Assembly: GCA_030737875.1 (NCBI GenBank)
Contig: CM060921.1
Span: 399,320,192 to 399,384,191, forward strand
Length of the DNA: 64,000 bases
Direction: 5' to 3'
From: Allium sativum
Lineage: Eukaryota > Streptophyta > Magnoliopsida > Asparagales > Amaryllidaceae
A model generated the notes under the pieces. It ran no database searches. It was given only the letters and a program-made list of their open reading frames with translations, and was not told the origin of the DNA. Below are positions 1 through 11,416 of this stretch, one piece after another; the stretch's first letter is position 1; every line of letters starts with the position of its first letter. The position numbers and the translations under genes were made by a program.

Positions 1-224
1 CAAATCAAAGAATTAAGGGAAACGGGATACGCCATTGTGTTCGTCTCGGAAAAATACGCGAAATAGAGTCCGAGTTTTCGAAAAACGGAGTCCGTATGAA
101 GAAGTTATGGCCTCCGGAAGTTTCAGAATTCAGGTTAAAATTCAAACAGACGAAAACAGCTCAGAAAAACAAGTTTAAAATTCAAAATCGGGCCCAATTG
201 GCCAGGGCGGGAAAATTCCCGCCT

Positions 225-345
225 AAGGCACCCAGGTCGACTTGGCAGTCGACCTGGGCTCCAGGTCGACAGGGCTGTCGACCTGGGTGTCGAAAGGGCT
301 GTCGACCTGGCCCCAGAGCTAGGTCGAACCCAACCCACCCTGGCT
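225..345 (+). repeat. GTCGAC-rich palindromic repeat block, 5' LTR of A
   Basis: Alternating AGGTCGAC and GTCGACCT half-sites separated by short G/C-rich spacers can fold into several hairpins. The 3' LTR (4909-5058) has one more 29-bp unit than this copy. Related GGTCGACC blocks sit at matching places in the LTRs of F and C. Confidence 0.8.
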
Positions 346-486
346 GGCCTGGTCTGTGTTTAGCCGATTTTCTGAGCCTTGCCTTGTCACTAGGGCTAGG
401 TGTCAGCTCCTGATTGGTCTCTCTTTCGAATGAATGGCTACGATTAACCCAAGCTACATCGACGGTCCTAATCAGTTCATAAACTC

Positions 487-494
487 TATAAAAT
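487..494 (+). promoter_or_regulatory. TATA box of the 5' LTR of A
   Basis: TATAAAAT lies in a CTC-TATAAAATAACACC context, about 0.5 kb into the LTR and just downstream of the palindromic block. The same motif is at 5200-5207 in the 3' LTR. It is the probable U3 promoter; transcription would begin roughly 25-35 bases downstream. Confidence 0.65.
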
Positions 495-1104
495 AACACC
501 TAGACCTAGCCTAAATCATACTATTTCATTTTAGCCTCAGGCCGCCGCCATTAAACCTAGAGCTCTGAATTAAAAATACAAAGAATAAAATTATAGAAGA
601 TGGAGGACGATTCTTGAAGGCTACAACTAGAAGCTACAACAACTACGACGCTTTAGACAACGAATTTGGGACTAATTTATTTGGGATTTTTATTTGGATC
701 ATTTGCTTCATATAGTAAGTTCTATGTTACTTTTTAGGCAAAAACGCTAAAACAATATGGACATGCCATGAATTGAAACCGGATTTAGGAACTATTGTTA
801 ATCCATTGTTTATATTGTTTATCTTTGAATTATAATTTGGGGATATTGCTATGGCAACGTTGCAAGTTAAACTTGTCATGATTTTGATGTTGTTTTGAAT
901 CACTTGGGCTTAATTGTTTGGCAAGTTGGACTAATACATGTCCATGGAATCACTATGTTTATTGAAATCTTTATGTTGATTAAACCATGCCTATTAAACC
1001 ATGGCTATGACTATTGATGGAATTATGCCTGCGATGTTAATATACCCATCATGATTAATGAAAAATTGGGTATTGCTAGGTTATGATGAAAAGTTGGAAT
1101 TATT

Positions 1105-1515
1105 ATGTTTATAATGTTAGATATGTTAAAGATGCTAAATTGGAATCATTGTGTCTATAATGTTAATTGAGAATCATTATGCTAAAAACGCTAAATTGGA
1201 ATCATTATGTCTAAAATGTTAATTGAGAATCATTATGTTAAAAACGCTAAATTGGAATCATTATGTCTATAATGTTAGTTGAGAATCGTTATGTTAAAAT
1301 GCTAAATTGGAACCATTATGTTTATAATGTTAGTTGAGAATCATTATGCTAAAAACGCTAAATTGGAATCATTATGTCTATAATGTTAGTTGAGAATCAT
1401 TATGTTAAAAATGCTAAGTTGGAACCATTATGTTTATAATGTTAGATAAGAATCATTATGATAAATTGGAATCATTATGTCTATGAGAATTATTATGTTA
1501 AACATGCTAAATTGG
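1105..1515 (+). repeat. 56-bp tandem array in the 5' LTR of A
   Basis: About seven AT-rich units follow one another; the phrase GCTAAATTGGAA recurs at 1134, 1190, 1246, 1301 and 1357 with a variant at 1413, so the period is 55-56 bases. The same array is at about 5818-6230 in the 3' LTR. Confidence 0.88.
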
Positions 1516-3596
1516 AATCCACTATGCCTATTAGGATTACTAGGCCTTTAATGTTTTATGTTTAGAATAAAATTATTATTATGCCCGCAATGATTATTAT
1601 GCCTATGATGTAAAGTTGAAATCATCATGTTAAATTAAGTTGGAATCATTAATATGCCAAGTTATCATCATACTAGTATTGAAACCATATGATATGTTAT
1701 AGCCTGTTTATTATGCAAGTAATGTTGGAATTGTCACATATGCCTATCACATGTTTGGTGTTATTCCCCTTTATCTCTTGAATTGTTTATGCTTATGAAC
1801 GAAGTACGTTTATATACATTGGGGATACAATTGGGTAGAATAGGCAAAACTTGAATTAATTATAGGCATAAACTGTGAAATTTGGCATAAGTAGAACATG
1901 AAATATGGCACGAAAACTTGACTTGAACATGCCATAACTTGACTTAAAACATGCCTTAGTTGGGCACGAAAATTGACATATGAACATGCTATGGAAATAG
2001 CACAAAATCTGATAAGAACATGGGCATGACTTTAGAAAACAAGAAAGTGGCCAACTCGAGGTTGGGTTGAGTTTGTAGTGTAAATCTACCCGGAACCGCC
2101 CGGCAAATCAAGTTGCTACAAACAATAGGATCCAATGTGGGTAGTTGGTCACATCGCGCTTGAAACCCGAGGTTGGGTTGAGTTCGTAGCGTAAACCTGC
2201 CCGGAACCGCCCGACAACTCCAGTGGCTACGAACAGTAGGATCCAATGTGAGTGGTTCGGTGCATTAACGAATCAATTAATGCCAATTAGGGTTAAGTCA
2301 TGAACATGAAAAGACAACTTAACCAACTTGAACACGATTTGTAGGGCTAAGTCATGAACTTGAAAACGACAACACTTAGCCAACTTGACATGACACGTAG
2401 GCGGGTTAAGTCGTGAACTGAAATGACATACTTAACCATCTTGACATGACTAGACTGGAAAAGGATTAAGTCACGAATTACATGACTTAATCTGTTAGGC
2501 GGGTTAGGTCACGAATTACATGACCTAATCTATTAGGCGAAACCCTAGACACGACCCCTTTCAGCAGTAACCCGCTAGATGTATCAAGGTACCCTGGGGC
2601 TAGGCCGGGTGGGGGCACGATTACTGGGCTGATTGTAAGAGGTGAACGACGGCAGTGGGGTATGCTAGTGTAGGTTCGGTGGACTACGATCGTGCACGTA
2701 TTCCGGGCAGACACTGGGTATCCGTAGATTTATCTGTGCATCTTGAATCGTGTCAGGGGTTGACACCCTAGGGCTGATACACCTGAAGGTGGACCCAGCA
2801 CAGGTGACTACATTCGTGATTAGCCGTACGACACAGACACTTGACGAGCTAGAACTTGTAGGGAGCCGATCGACTAGAAAATCGCTCCGTAGGACCCCGT
2901 ACTTGGGTCAGACCCCGTTTCAGGGTCATTTCATGACATTGGGCCATGGGATTTATTTCGTGATTAACTTCTGATATGGGCTTAGTATACTAGTACAGTC
3001 GATGCAACGAATCTCGAACATGTGATGCTTTACTTGACTTGTCTTGACTTATCCTGATCACCTTAGTCTATCTTGTTCACCTTGACACCATTCTTAAGTT
3101 TAGTTCCAGTTCATACATGACAGGTTGTTTTAACCGTTTCTACACTGAAAGTCACTAGAACTTACTCAGTCTTTATGACTGACCCTTTTTCCTTTCGCCT
3201 CTTTTTCTTCCGTTCCCCCCCTAGGTTCTCAGGGAGGAAACACTAGCTCTTAGCTTGGATATCACTTGCTTTGGCTCAACATGTACGGTTTGTTATGGCT
3301 GCTTCATTTTACTGCACTAGGGGAATAAGCTGTTTTTCTGTTTTTTTAAGTTATTGCTTCTTTGGCTATTATTGCAAGACAGTTGTAATGAAGTTATTTG
3401 AAATGTTTGTAAAGGACATGGTTTATTTTGGAATGAAATGAAGTTCTGTTTTGCTCATAAATTCTTCCGCTGTTTACTTAATTATTTACTTATGTTCTGC
3501 CTTGTGATAATTCTGTGATGTTATCTCGATAATACCTCTCCAAAACTAGGGCATTCCCTTTGTGAGTGACCCTAGCGGAGGTGGGGTGTTTCACTT

Positions 3597-3610
3597 GGTA
3601 TCAGAGCAGA
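3597..3610 (+). other. Primer binding site of A (initiator Met tRNA)
   Basis: TGGTATCAGAGCAG begins three bases after the LTR end. It matches the sequence complementary to the 3' end of plant initiator Met tRNA that primes many Ty3/Gypsy and Copia elements. It fixes the strand and the LTR boundary. Confidence 0.93.
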
Positions 3611-3845
3611 AGGTTACCAAGACTGGGCAAAAGTTTTGAAAACCTTTTGATTTTTTTTTTCAAAACCATTTACAAAGAAGCATTTTCCAAGAAAAAGTTT
3701 TTAAAGGCTATTCCCCAAAAGCCATTAGCACTATCCTTTGTTTCCTTGTTTGAATCTCTTTCCCTTTCTTTTCTCCATCTGTAGCCGCAGTAGCTTTACC
3801 TGCGGCTAATCTTCTTTCTAGCTTCGTAGAGGGTTTTCCCGTACG

Positions 3846-4127
3846 ATGGAGATAGTTTTCGTAAGGCTTGTTAACATGTTATATAGGATAGGTATGAGTG
3901 ATAAAAGGAAATGCAATTACTGTGGTACGGAAGGGCACATAGCCAAGGATTGTAGAAAGAGGAAGAGAAAGCAAGGTGAATGTTTTCATTGTGGGAAGAC
4001 TGGACACATCAGCAAAGACTGCCCTGAGAAGCAGACCAAACCTTCTGGCGGTACATCGTTAACCTATTCTAGATGCTTTGTTTTATCTTATTTCTCTCCT
4101 CGATCCTATCTTGAGAACCATAGTTAG
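3846..4127 (+). pseudogene. gag: Gag remnant with two CCHC zinc knuckles (element A)
   Basis: The reading frame holds two complete retroviral-type zinc knuckles: [14 protein letters not shown] at about residues 24-37 and [14 protein letters not shown] at about residues 47-60. Both fit C-x2-C-x4-H-x4-C, the nucleocapsid motif that binds genomic RNA. A basic linker (RKRKRKQG) joins them. The capsid region that normally lies upstream is missing, and the frame ends soon after the knuckles in sequence that is no longer gag. Element F has the same pair (near 30000-30140, minus strand) in a full-length gag. The short product may be made, since the frame is open from an ATG, but whether it packages RNA is unknown. 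Confidence 0.75.
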
Positions 4128-4613
4128 AATCTTTTTGGATGTAAACTTGTAATTGAAACATGTTATGATTGCGAAATGGTTGCAAGTGGTCGCAAGTGGT
4201 TGCTCGTGGATGCATGAATACACATTAGGCACTAGATCGGCTCAGACACATTTTCATGTTGCATATGCATGAGTGTTTATTTTGGAAACTTGGTTGTGCT
4301 ATCATTTGGTTGTTGCATATGATTGAATATTCGAGCACTCATGTAGAAATTATGAATTATAATAGGAAAAATTTGCATACATATTGGATTCATTTCACTA
4401 AACATATTTTGCATTTAGAAGATCAATCAGGCCTGATCATTAGCATTAGCTAAGGAACATATACACACACTTCGCATATGATCATAAAGCATTAGAAGTT
4501 ATTTTTTATTAAGGACAATGGATGCTCGTGTTTGATGGATGAGTAGATGGATGTTTGGATGTTAGGATGTACATTCTTCCTGAACTTGAAGATTTCGGGG
4601 ACGAAATCCTTTT
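4128..4613 (+). other. 3' internal non-coding region of A
   Basis: No gene is seen. The stretch matches, in reverse complement, the region between pol and the purine tract of element F (about 25991-26450), including the ATGATCATAAAGCATTA block and GATTTCGGGGACGAAATC just upstream of the purine tract. Conservation outside pol suggests it carries cis signals for replication or packaging. Confidence 0.7.
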
Positions 4614-4626
4614 AAGTGGGGGAGAA
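4614..4626 (+). other. Polypurine tract of A
   Basis: AAGTGGGGGAGAA directly precedes the TGTAACACC start of the 3' LTR, the expected place for plus-strand priming. Confidence 0.9.
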
Positions 4627-7600
4627 TGTAACACCCCGTGAATTCTATAACATTAAGCTTCACGAATTAATGTATAATTAAGTTCAAATCAAAGAAATAA
4701 GGGAAACGGGATAAGCCATTGTGTTCGTCTCGGAGAAATACGCGAAATAGAGTCCGAGTTTTCGAAAAACGGAGTCCGTATGAAGAAGATATGGCCTCCG
4801 GAAGTTTCAGAATTCAGGTTAAAATTCAAACAGACGAAAACAGCTCAGAAAAACAAGTTTAAAATTCAAAATCGGGCCCAATTGGCCAGGGCGGGAAAAT
4901 TCCCGCCTAAGGCACCCAGGTCGACTTGGCAGTCGACCTGGGCTCCAGGTCGACAGGGCTGTCGACCTGGGCTCCAGGTCGACAGGGCTGTCGACCTGGG
5001 TGTCGACAGGGCTGTCGACCTGGCCCAAGAGCCAGGTCGAACCCAACCCACCCTGGCTGGCCTGGTCTGTGTTTAGCCGATTTTCCGAGCCTTGCCTTGT
5101 CACTAGGGCTAGGTGTCAGCTCCTGATTGGTCTCTCTTTAGAATGAATGGCTACGATTAACCCAAGCTACATCGACGGTCCTAATCAGTTCATAAACTCT
5201 ATAAAATAACACCTAGACCTAGCCTAAATCGTACTATTTCATTTTAGCCTCCGGCCGCCGCCATTAAACCTAGAGCTCTGAATTAAAAATACAAAGAATA
5301 AAATTATAGAAGATGGAGGACGATTCTTGAAGGCTACAACTAGAAGCTACAACAACTACGACGCTTTAAACAACGAATTTGGGACTAATTTATTTGGGAT
5401 TTTTATTTGGATCATTTGCTTCATATAGTAAGTTCTATGTTACTTTTTAGGCAAAAACGCTAAAACAATATGGACATGCCATGAATTGAAACCAGATTTA
5501 GGAACTATTGTTAATCCATTGTTTATATTGTTTATCTTTGAATTATAATTTGGGGATATTGCTATGGCAACGTTGCAAGTTAAACTTGTCATGATTTTGA
5601 TGTTGTTATGAATCACTTGGGCTTAATTGTTTGGCAAGTTGGACTAATACATGTCCATGGAATCACTATGTTTATTGAAATCTTTATGTTGATTAAACCA
5701 TGCCTATTAAACCATGGCTATGATTATTGATGGAATTATGCCTGCGATGTTAATATACCCATCATGATTAATGAAAAATTGGGTATTGCTAGGTTATGAT
5801 GAAAAGTTGGAATTATTATGTTTATAATGTTAGATATGTTAAAGATGCTAAATTGGAATCATTGTGTCTATAATGTTAATTGAGAATCATTATGCTAAAA
5901 ACGCTAAATTGGAATCATTATGTCTATAATGTTAATTGAGAATCATTATGTTAAAAACGCTAAATTGGAATCATTATGTCTATAATGTTAGTTGAGAATC
6001 GTTATGTTAAAATGCTAAATTGGAACCATTATGTTTATAATGTTAGTTGAGAATCATTGTGCTAAAAACGCTAAATTGGAATCATTATGTCTATAATGTT
6101 AGTTGAGAATCATTATGTTAAAAATGCTAAGTTGGAACCATTATGTTTATAATGTTAGATAAGAATCATTATGATAAATTGGAATCATTATGTCTATGAG
6201 AATTATTATGTTAAAAATGCTAAATTGGAATCCACTATGCCTATTAGGATTACTATGCCTTTAATGTTTTATGTTTAGAATAAAATTATTATTATGCCCG
6301 CAATGATTATTATGCCTATGATGTAAAGTTGAAATCATCATGTTAAATTAAGTGGGAATCATTACTATGCCAAGTTATCATCATACTAGTATTGAAACCA
6401 TGTGATATGTTATAGCCTGTTTATTATGCAAGTAATGTTGGAATTGTCACATATGCCTATCACATGTTTGGTGTTATTCCCCTTTATCTCTTGAATTGTT
6501 TATGCTTATGAACGAAGTACGTTTATATACGTTGGGGATACGATTGGGTAGAATAGGCAAAACTTGAATTAATTATAGGCATAAACCATGAAATATGGCA
6601 AAAGTAGAACATGAAATATGGCACGAAAACTTGACTTGAACATGCCATAACTTGACTTAAAACATGCCTTAGTTGGGCACGAAAATTGACATATGAACAA
6701 GCTATGGAAATAGCACAAAATCTGATAAGAACATGGGCATGACTTTAGAAAACAAGAAAGTGGCCAACTCGAGGTTGGGTTGAGTTTGTAGTGTAAATCT
6801 GCCCGCAACCGCCCGGCAAATCCAGTTGCTACAAACAATAGGATCCAATGTGGGTAGTTGGTCACATCACGCTTGAACATCGAGGTTGGGTTGAGTTCGT
6901 AGCGTAAACCTGCCCGGAACCGCCCGGCAAATCCAGTGGCTACGAACAATAGGATCCAATGTGCGTGGTTCGGTGCATTAACGAATCAATTAATGCCAAT
7001 TAGGGTTAAGTCATGAACATGAAAAGACCACTTAACCAACTTGAACACGATTTGTAGGGCTAAGTCATGAACTTGAAAACGACAACACTTAGCCAACTTG
7101 ACATGACACGTAGGCGGGTTAAGTCGTGAACTGAAATGACATACTTAACCATCTTGACATGACTAGACTGGAAAAGGATTAAGTCACGAATTACATGACT
7201 TAATCTGTTAGGCGGGTTAGGTCACGAATTACATGACCTAATCTATTAGGCGAAACCCTAGACACGACCCCTTTCAGCAGTAACCCTCTAGATGTATCAA
7301 GGTACCCTGGGGCTAGGCTGGGTGGGGGCACGATTACTGGGCTGATTGTAAGAGGTGAACGACGGCAGTGGGGTATGCCAGTGTAGGTTCGGTGGACTAC
7401 GATCGTGCACGTATTCCGGGGCAGACACTGGGTATCCGTAGATTTATCTGTGCATCTTGAATCGTGTCAGGGGTTGACACCCTAGGGCTGATACACCCGA
7501 AGGTGGACCCAGCACAGGTGACTACATTCGTGATTAGCCGTATGACACGGACACTTGACGAGCTAGAACTTGTAGGGAGCCGATCGACTAGAAAATCGCT

Positions 7601-8315
7601 CCGTAGGACCCCGTACTTGGGTCAGACCCCATTTCAGGGTCATTTCATGACATTGGGCCGTGGGATTTATTTCGTGATTAACTTGTGATATGGGCTTAGT
7701 ATACTAGTACAGTCGATGCAACGAATCTCGAACATGTGATGCTTTACTTGACTTGTCTTGACTTATCCTGATCACCTTAGTCTATCTTGTTCACCTTGAC
7801 ACCATTCTTAAGTTTAGTTCCAGTTCATACATGACAGGTTGTTTTAACCGTTTCTACAATGAAAGTCACTAGAACTTACTCAGTCTTTATGACTGACCCT
7901 TTTTCCTTTCGCCTCTTTTTCTTCCGTCCCCCCCCCCCCCCCCCAGGTTCTCAGGGAGGAAACACTAGCTCTTAGCTTGGATATCACTTGCTTTGGCTCA
8001 GCATGTACGGTTTGCTATGGCTGCTTTATTTTACTGCACTAGGGGAATAAGCTGTTTTTCTGTTTTTTTAAGTTATTGCTTCTTTGGCTATTATTGCAAG
8101 ACAGGTTTAATGAAGTTATTTGAAATGTTTGTAAAGTACATGGTTTATTTTGGAATGAAATGAAGTTCTGTTTTGCTCATAAATTCTTCCGCTGTTTACC
8201 TAATTATTTACTTATGTTCTGTCTTGTGATAATTCTGTGATGTTATCTCGATAATACCTCTCCAAAACTAGGGCATTCCCTTTGTGAGTGACCCTAGCGG
8301 AGGTGGGGTGTTTCA
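4627..8315 (+). repeat. 3' LTR of element A (complete, 3689 bp)
   Basis: It begins TGTAACACCCC and ends GGGGTGTTTCA. Compared with the 5' LTR it has one extra 29-bp palindromic unit and a longer C-run (about 18 C at 7927 against about 8 at 3215); otherwise only scattered substitutions are visible. The five bases after it, GAGAA (8316-8320), should be the target duplication; the partner lies off the window. Confidence 0.92.
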
Positions 8316-9700
8316 GAGAACTTATCTAAATTCTCTTGTTCCTTGGGGAACCGGTGGTTGCATCGCTCCTTTTGTCCTTTAGTTACGGCTTCTACATCGG
8401 CCTGCATAGTATTGGTGGGAGGTTAAAAGTTTCCGAGATCCGAGCTTTTGGGTCTGGATCATCCTTGTGGTGAGGTGTATGTTCCTCTTTTAGAATCGTT
8501 GCCCCGAAGGTTGTGGTGATGGGGATCCTCCTCAAGTCCGTGTAGAGGGATTAAACGGGTATGACTTAATGACATAGCCAACTTTATCCCAATAGGGAAA
8601 AGTACTAAAGGCTAATGGGGTACAAACATAATAATCTTTGCGTATAGTCCTCTTCCTGGGTCTTAAGCGGCTGGGGTTGAAGAGTCCACCTGGGAGTAGG
8701 TCTTTCAAATTTAGGGGTCTTAAATGGCAGGTGTGTGTGTGTGGGCCTACCCAAACCTGGAAACTAAAAATATCGGATATGGCTACCTATCCTACAGGAA
8801 GTAATAACCGACTAATAAGGTTATCTAATAAAGTCTGCTAGAAGGTATAGCAAACGATAAAATACCATTTCTCACCTTATACGGGGTATGTGTGAATGAC
8901 GGAAGCCTTAACTTGTAGGGCCCATAGCTAGTGCCCTCTATTTTATGTTAACGTCAAATCATCTTTCCGGGAATAATAAGTGACCAATAGGTCCGTCTAG
9001 GATCTTAAGAGATCAAAGAGAATCCACCCTATCTATAATTGATAGTGAGGCATTAAATGATGAAGGAAGAGAGAATGAAAGTATATATATGTATAGAAAC
9101 TTTGCAACTAGGGGTCTAACCTTGATTAAATAAACAGCCATGCTCTGATATAAAGGCTTCACCAATATATGCATAAACAATCTCTCTTGGTATCATACTT
9201 TAGGAATAATACTTTGGGAAGAGTAGTAAATTCGTGCATAAACATTTACAATGTTAGGCTAGAATCAGTAACCTTGGAAGGCATTCAACTTGGGCTAAAC
9301 CAAATAGGATACATCTATGTATTATAATTTGGGTTGTACATTTCCTGTTCACTAAAATCTTGTTGTTTTGACCCCCTCCTCGTTATAAGCACCCAGGTTT
9401 GCTATAAAATATTTCCTCAAGGTGTTTGAGTTTCGCTTTCGGTTCTCATTATCTCTCATGCCCGGTATTGGCAAAGTAGCTTTCTTTGAAAAAGGTAGTT
9501 ACTTGAGTTAATACTAGTTTATTCTATTTTGTTTCTGCTATGAGTTATCTTATCGTACACTGATTATGCTCATGCTCATTTATTGCAGGTACCATATTTA
9601 TATGCCCCATGCTTGGATGTGTTTTGAGTTTTGATTTTTGTCAAAATTTAGGCGTAGATAAGTATGGGGTGTTACTGTGTTGGTAGTGTTGATGCAAGCG
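8316..9700. other. Unassigned region between A and H
   Basis: No coding region, LTR boundary or known repeat could be recognised. Open frames are short and lack motifs. By position it could include the 3' internal region of H, but I see no second copy of H's LTR. Confidence 0.4.
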
Positions 9701-11331
9701 TTATCGTTTCTTGACGTAATCGGCTAGCTCTTCACGTTTGATTCGCTCTTTGATATGGTCAGGTAAGAGTTTGCAGACGATTATGGCATGGCCTGCCATA
9801 TCATGAAACATATAGTGTAGCCCAAAATCTCGTTCCTTCTGAGTTAGCTCCCTTTTGGGAGGCTTAGAGAAAGGAATAGCTCCTTGCATGTTGAGGTAAA
9901 CATCTAGTAATGAAGAATTGAGTTTGGTATACTTGTCGTACTTGGGTTCTCTTTAGAATCGCACATTCCTATGATTCTTGTCTTGGGTTGTTACCTTGCC
10001 CTTGTTCTTTTCGAAGTTGGATGGTCCTTCATCCTTTGCCATGTGAACTGCAAGGTCATCCACCTTGAAATTAGCATCATCTTGCCGCAAGAACCTATTG
10101 ACTTCATAGTGAAATCCACCAAGATCTTTTAGAGGGTCTCACTGTATGGAGATTTTGAAATCCTTTTATCCAAGATGCCTGAGACGGTGGCCATAAGTGC
10201 CTTAAACTGTTTCGGTCGATCCATCGATGCCACCGCCACATTGAATCTCTCCAGATACAAGCGCAGGGCCTTGCCATACCTCTGTTTGATAGAAGTATGG
10301 GTCATGAAGTTCTTAGGTCGATATATGTAGACCTTAAATTGCTAAATAAAGAGGGCGGCCAAAGCATTCCAATTGTTGATCGATTCAGACTCAAGCTGGT
10401 GAAACTACATAGTAGCTATATCAGTCAAGAAAAGGGGGAACCACTTATCCATGACGTTACTAAAGCCAATAGTACTTCCATGTGGCTCATGTAGTGCATC
10501 AAATGAAAGGTAGTGTCGATCTTGCCATTGTATGTCTCGAAAGATGGTAGCTTGAAGTCATGAGGTTTGCAGGAATTCCTGATGTCCCATAAGAAAGGGT
10601 TGCGATTGACGTTATCCATACCGTCTTGAGATGTGCCACTTCTAGAAAAGTATCAAATCAAATTGGCAACCTCAGTTTCACTTCTAAGAAGTTACTGCAA
10701 ATTACATGATCCAGTGCTGGGGGCTTTAGCACGAAGCACGACAGATGGTGGAAGTATGTCTTGTGTGTGCAAGTGCGGCTTGACTCTGCCCTCAGGCATT
10801 GGGTCGGTATGGCCAAGCCGATTTAGGATAGCATTCCTGGTTTCCATCTTTGTGTTGCTCCCATCCAGGGCTACATTAGCGTTCCCCTTCATAGTATCAC
10901 GAGTTGTTGCATCATGATGTTGCCTAATGAGTGTAGGGTGATTGGTCCCGGTCGTTTCTACGTCGGCATGGAGGGTAGGCCGAGCCAGGGACGCATTGAT
11001 CCGGGCTATGGTAAGATGTCTAGATGAGACAAAGCTTGGGCCGACCCGAGCCTTGGTGCTGCTACTGCCCAATAATGCCAGTTCTAGGGAGTGATGCATG
11101 GTTGCTCGACCTTTTAGTCATACGATAAAAGAATATGTCTGACATCTTCTTCTTCTTGCGAAGAAGCTCATCCTTATGTTGCATCCTTATCCTCAATTCT
11201 TTTATCACATTGTCCATCTCTTCCCTATTCAGATAAACAGAGGAGATTCCATGGGAGGAAGCCTCTTGGCTTGCCTCATTGCTTATGGCCCGGGATTGGG
11301 ATGATGATTCATCCTTCTTGTGCTTCACCAT
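9701..11331 (-). pseudogene. gag: Gag pseudogene of element H
   Basis: The proposed start is the ATG at 11331. The N-terminal part (HKKDESSSQ, then EEMDNVIKELRIRM) corresponds to the N-terminus of G's gag. The capsid part at 10619-10425 carries NVNRNPF...DIRNS...YNGKIDTTFHLMHYM, matching G's capsid. The C-terminal part at 9889-9701 (GLHYMFHDMAGHAIIVC, ending EELADYVKKR) matches G's C-terminal C-x2-C-like domain with one position changed. Frame changes and stops separate these blocks, so no complete product is possible. The role in related elements is virus-like-particle assembly. It differs from the gag of the chromoviruses in this window. Confidence 0.8.
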
Positions 11332-11395
11332 CCTTAATCCAAAGGTGAGCTATCCAAATACTTTCAAGCTAGAAACTGTTCAAGGTGCATGCGTT

Positions 11396-11416
11396 CTCCT
11401 TCCTGGAATGCCAAAA
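11396..11416 (-). other. Degenerate primer binding site of H
   Basis: Read on the minus strand, TTTTGGCATTCCAGGAAGG lies immediately after the LTR end and differs at a few positions from G's site CTTTGGCGCGCCAGGAAGG. I do not assign a tRNA with confidence. Confidence 0.6.

Larger units (their letters stand above)
1..3593 (+). repeat. 5' LTR of element A (left-truncated by the window)
   Basis: It aligns with 4685-8315 along its whole length and ends in TTTCA immediately before the primer site. Base 1 corresponds to base 4685. It holds a GTCGAC-rich palindromic block, a TATA box, a 56-bp tandem array and a C-run near its end. No gene lies within it. Confidence 0.92.
1..8315 (+). mobile_element. 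Element A: non-autonomous chromovirus-like LTR retrotransposon with very long LTRs
   Basis: Two copies of one sequence flank a short internal region: 1-3593 (its first 58 bases lie off the window) and 4627-8315. The full LTR starts TGTAACACC and ends GGTGTTTCA. An initiator-Met-tRNA primer site follows the 5' copy and a purine tract precedes the 3' copy, so the strand is plus. The internal region is only 1033 bases and keeps little beyond the zinc-knuckle part of gag; protease, reverse transcriptase and integrase are absent. LTR blocks, zinc knuckles and the 3' internal region match element F, which still has pol. I infer an internally deleted derivative mobilised in trans. The two LTRs differ at about 4 of 600 compared positions, so the insertion is young. 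Confidence 0.9.

Noticed and set aside
96..413. Open frames over the GTCGAC palindromic block in both LTRs of A
   Set aside because: They exist on both strands and follow the repeat; no motif and no conservation beyond LTR identity.
9142..9160. CATGCTCTGATATAAAGG as a minus-strand primer binding site
   Set aside because: It resembles TGCTCTGATACCA, but no LTR end adjoins it and no second LTR copy was found.
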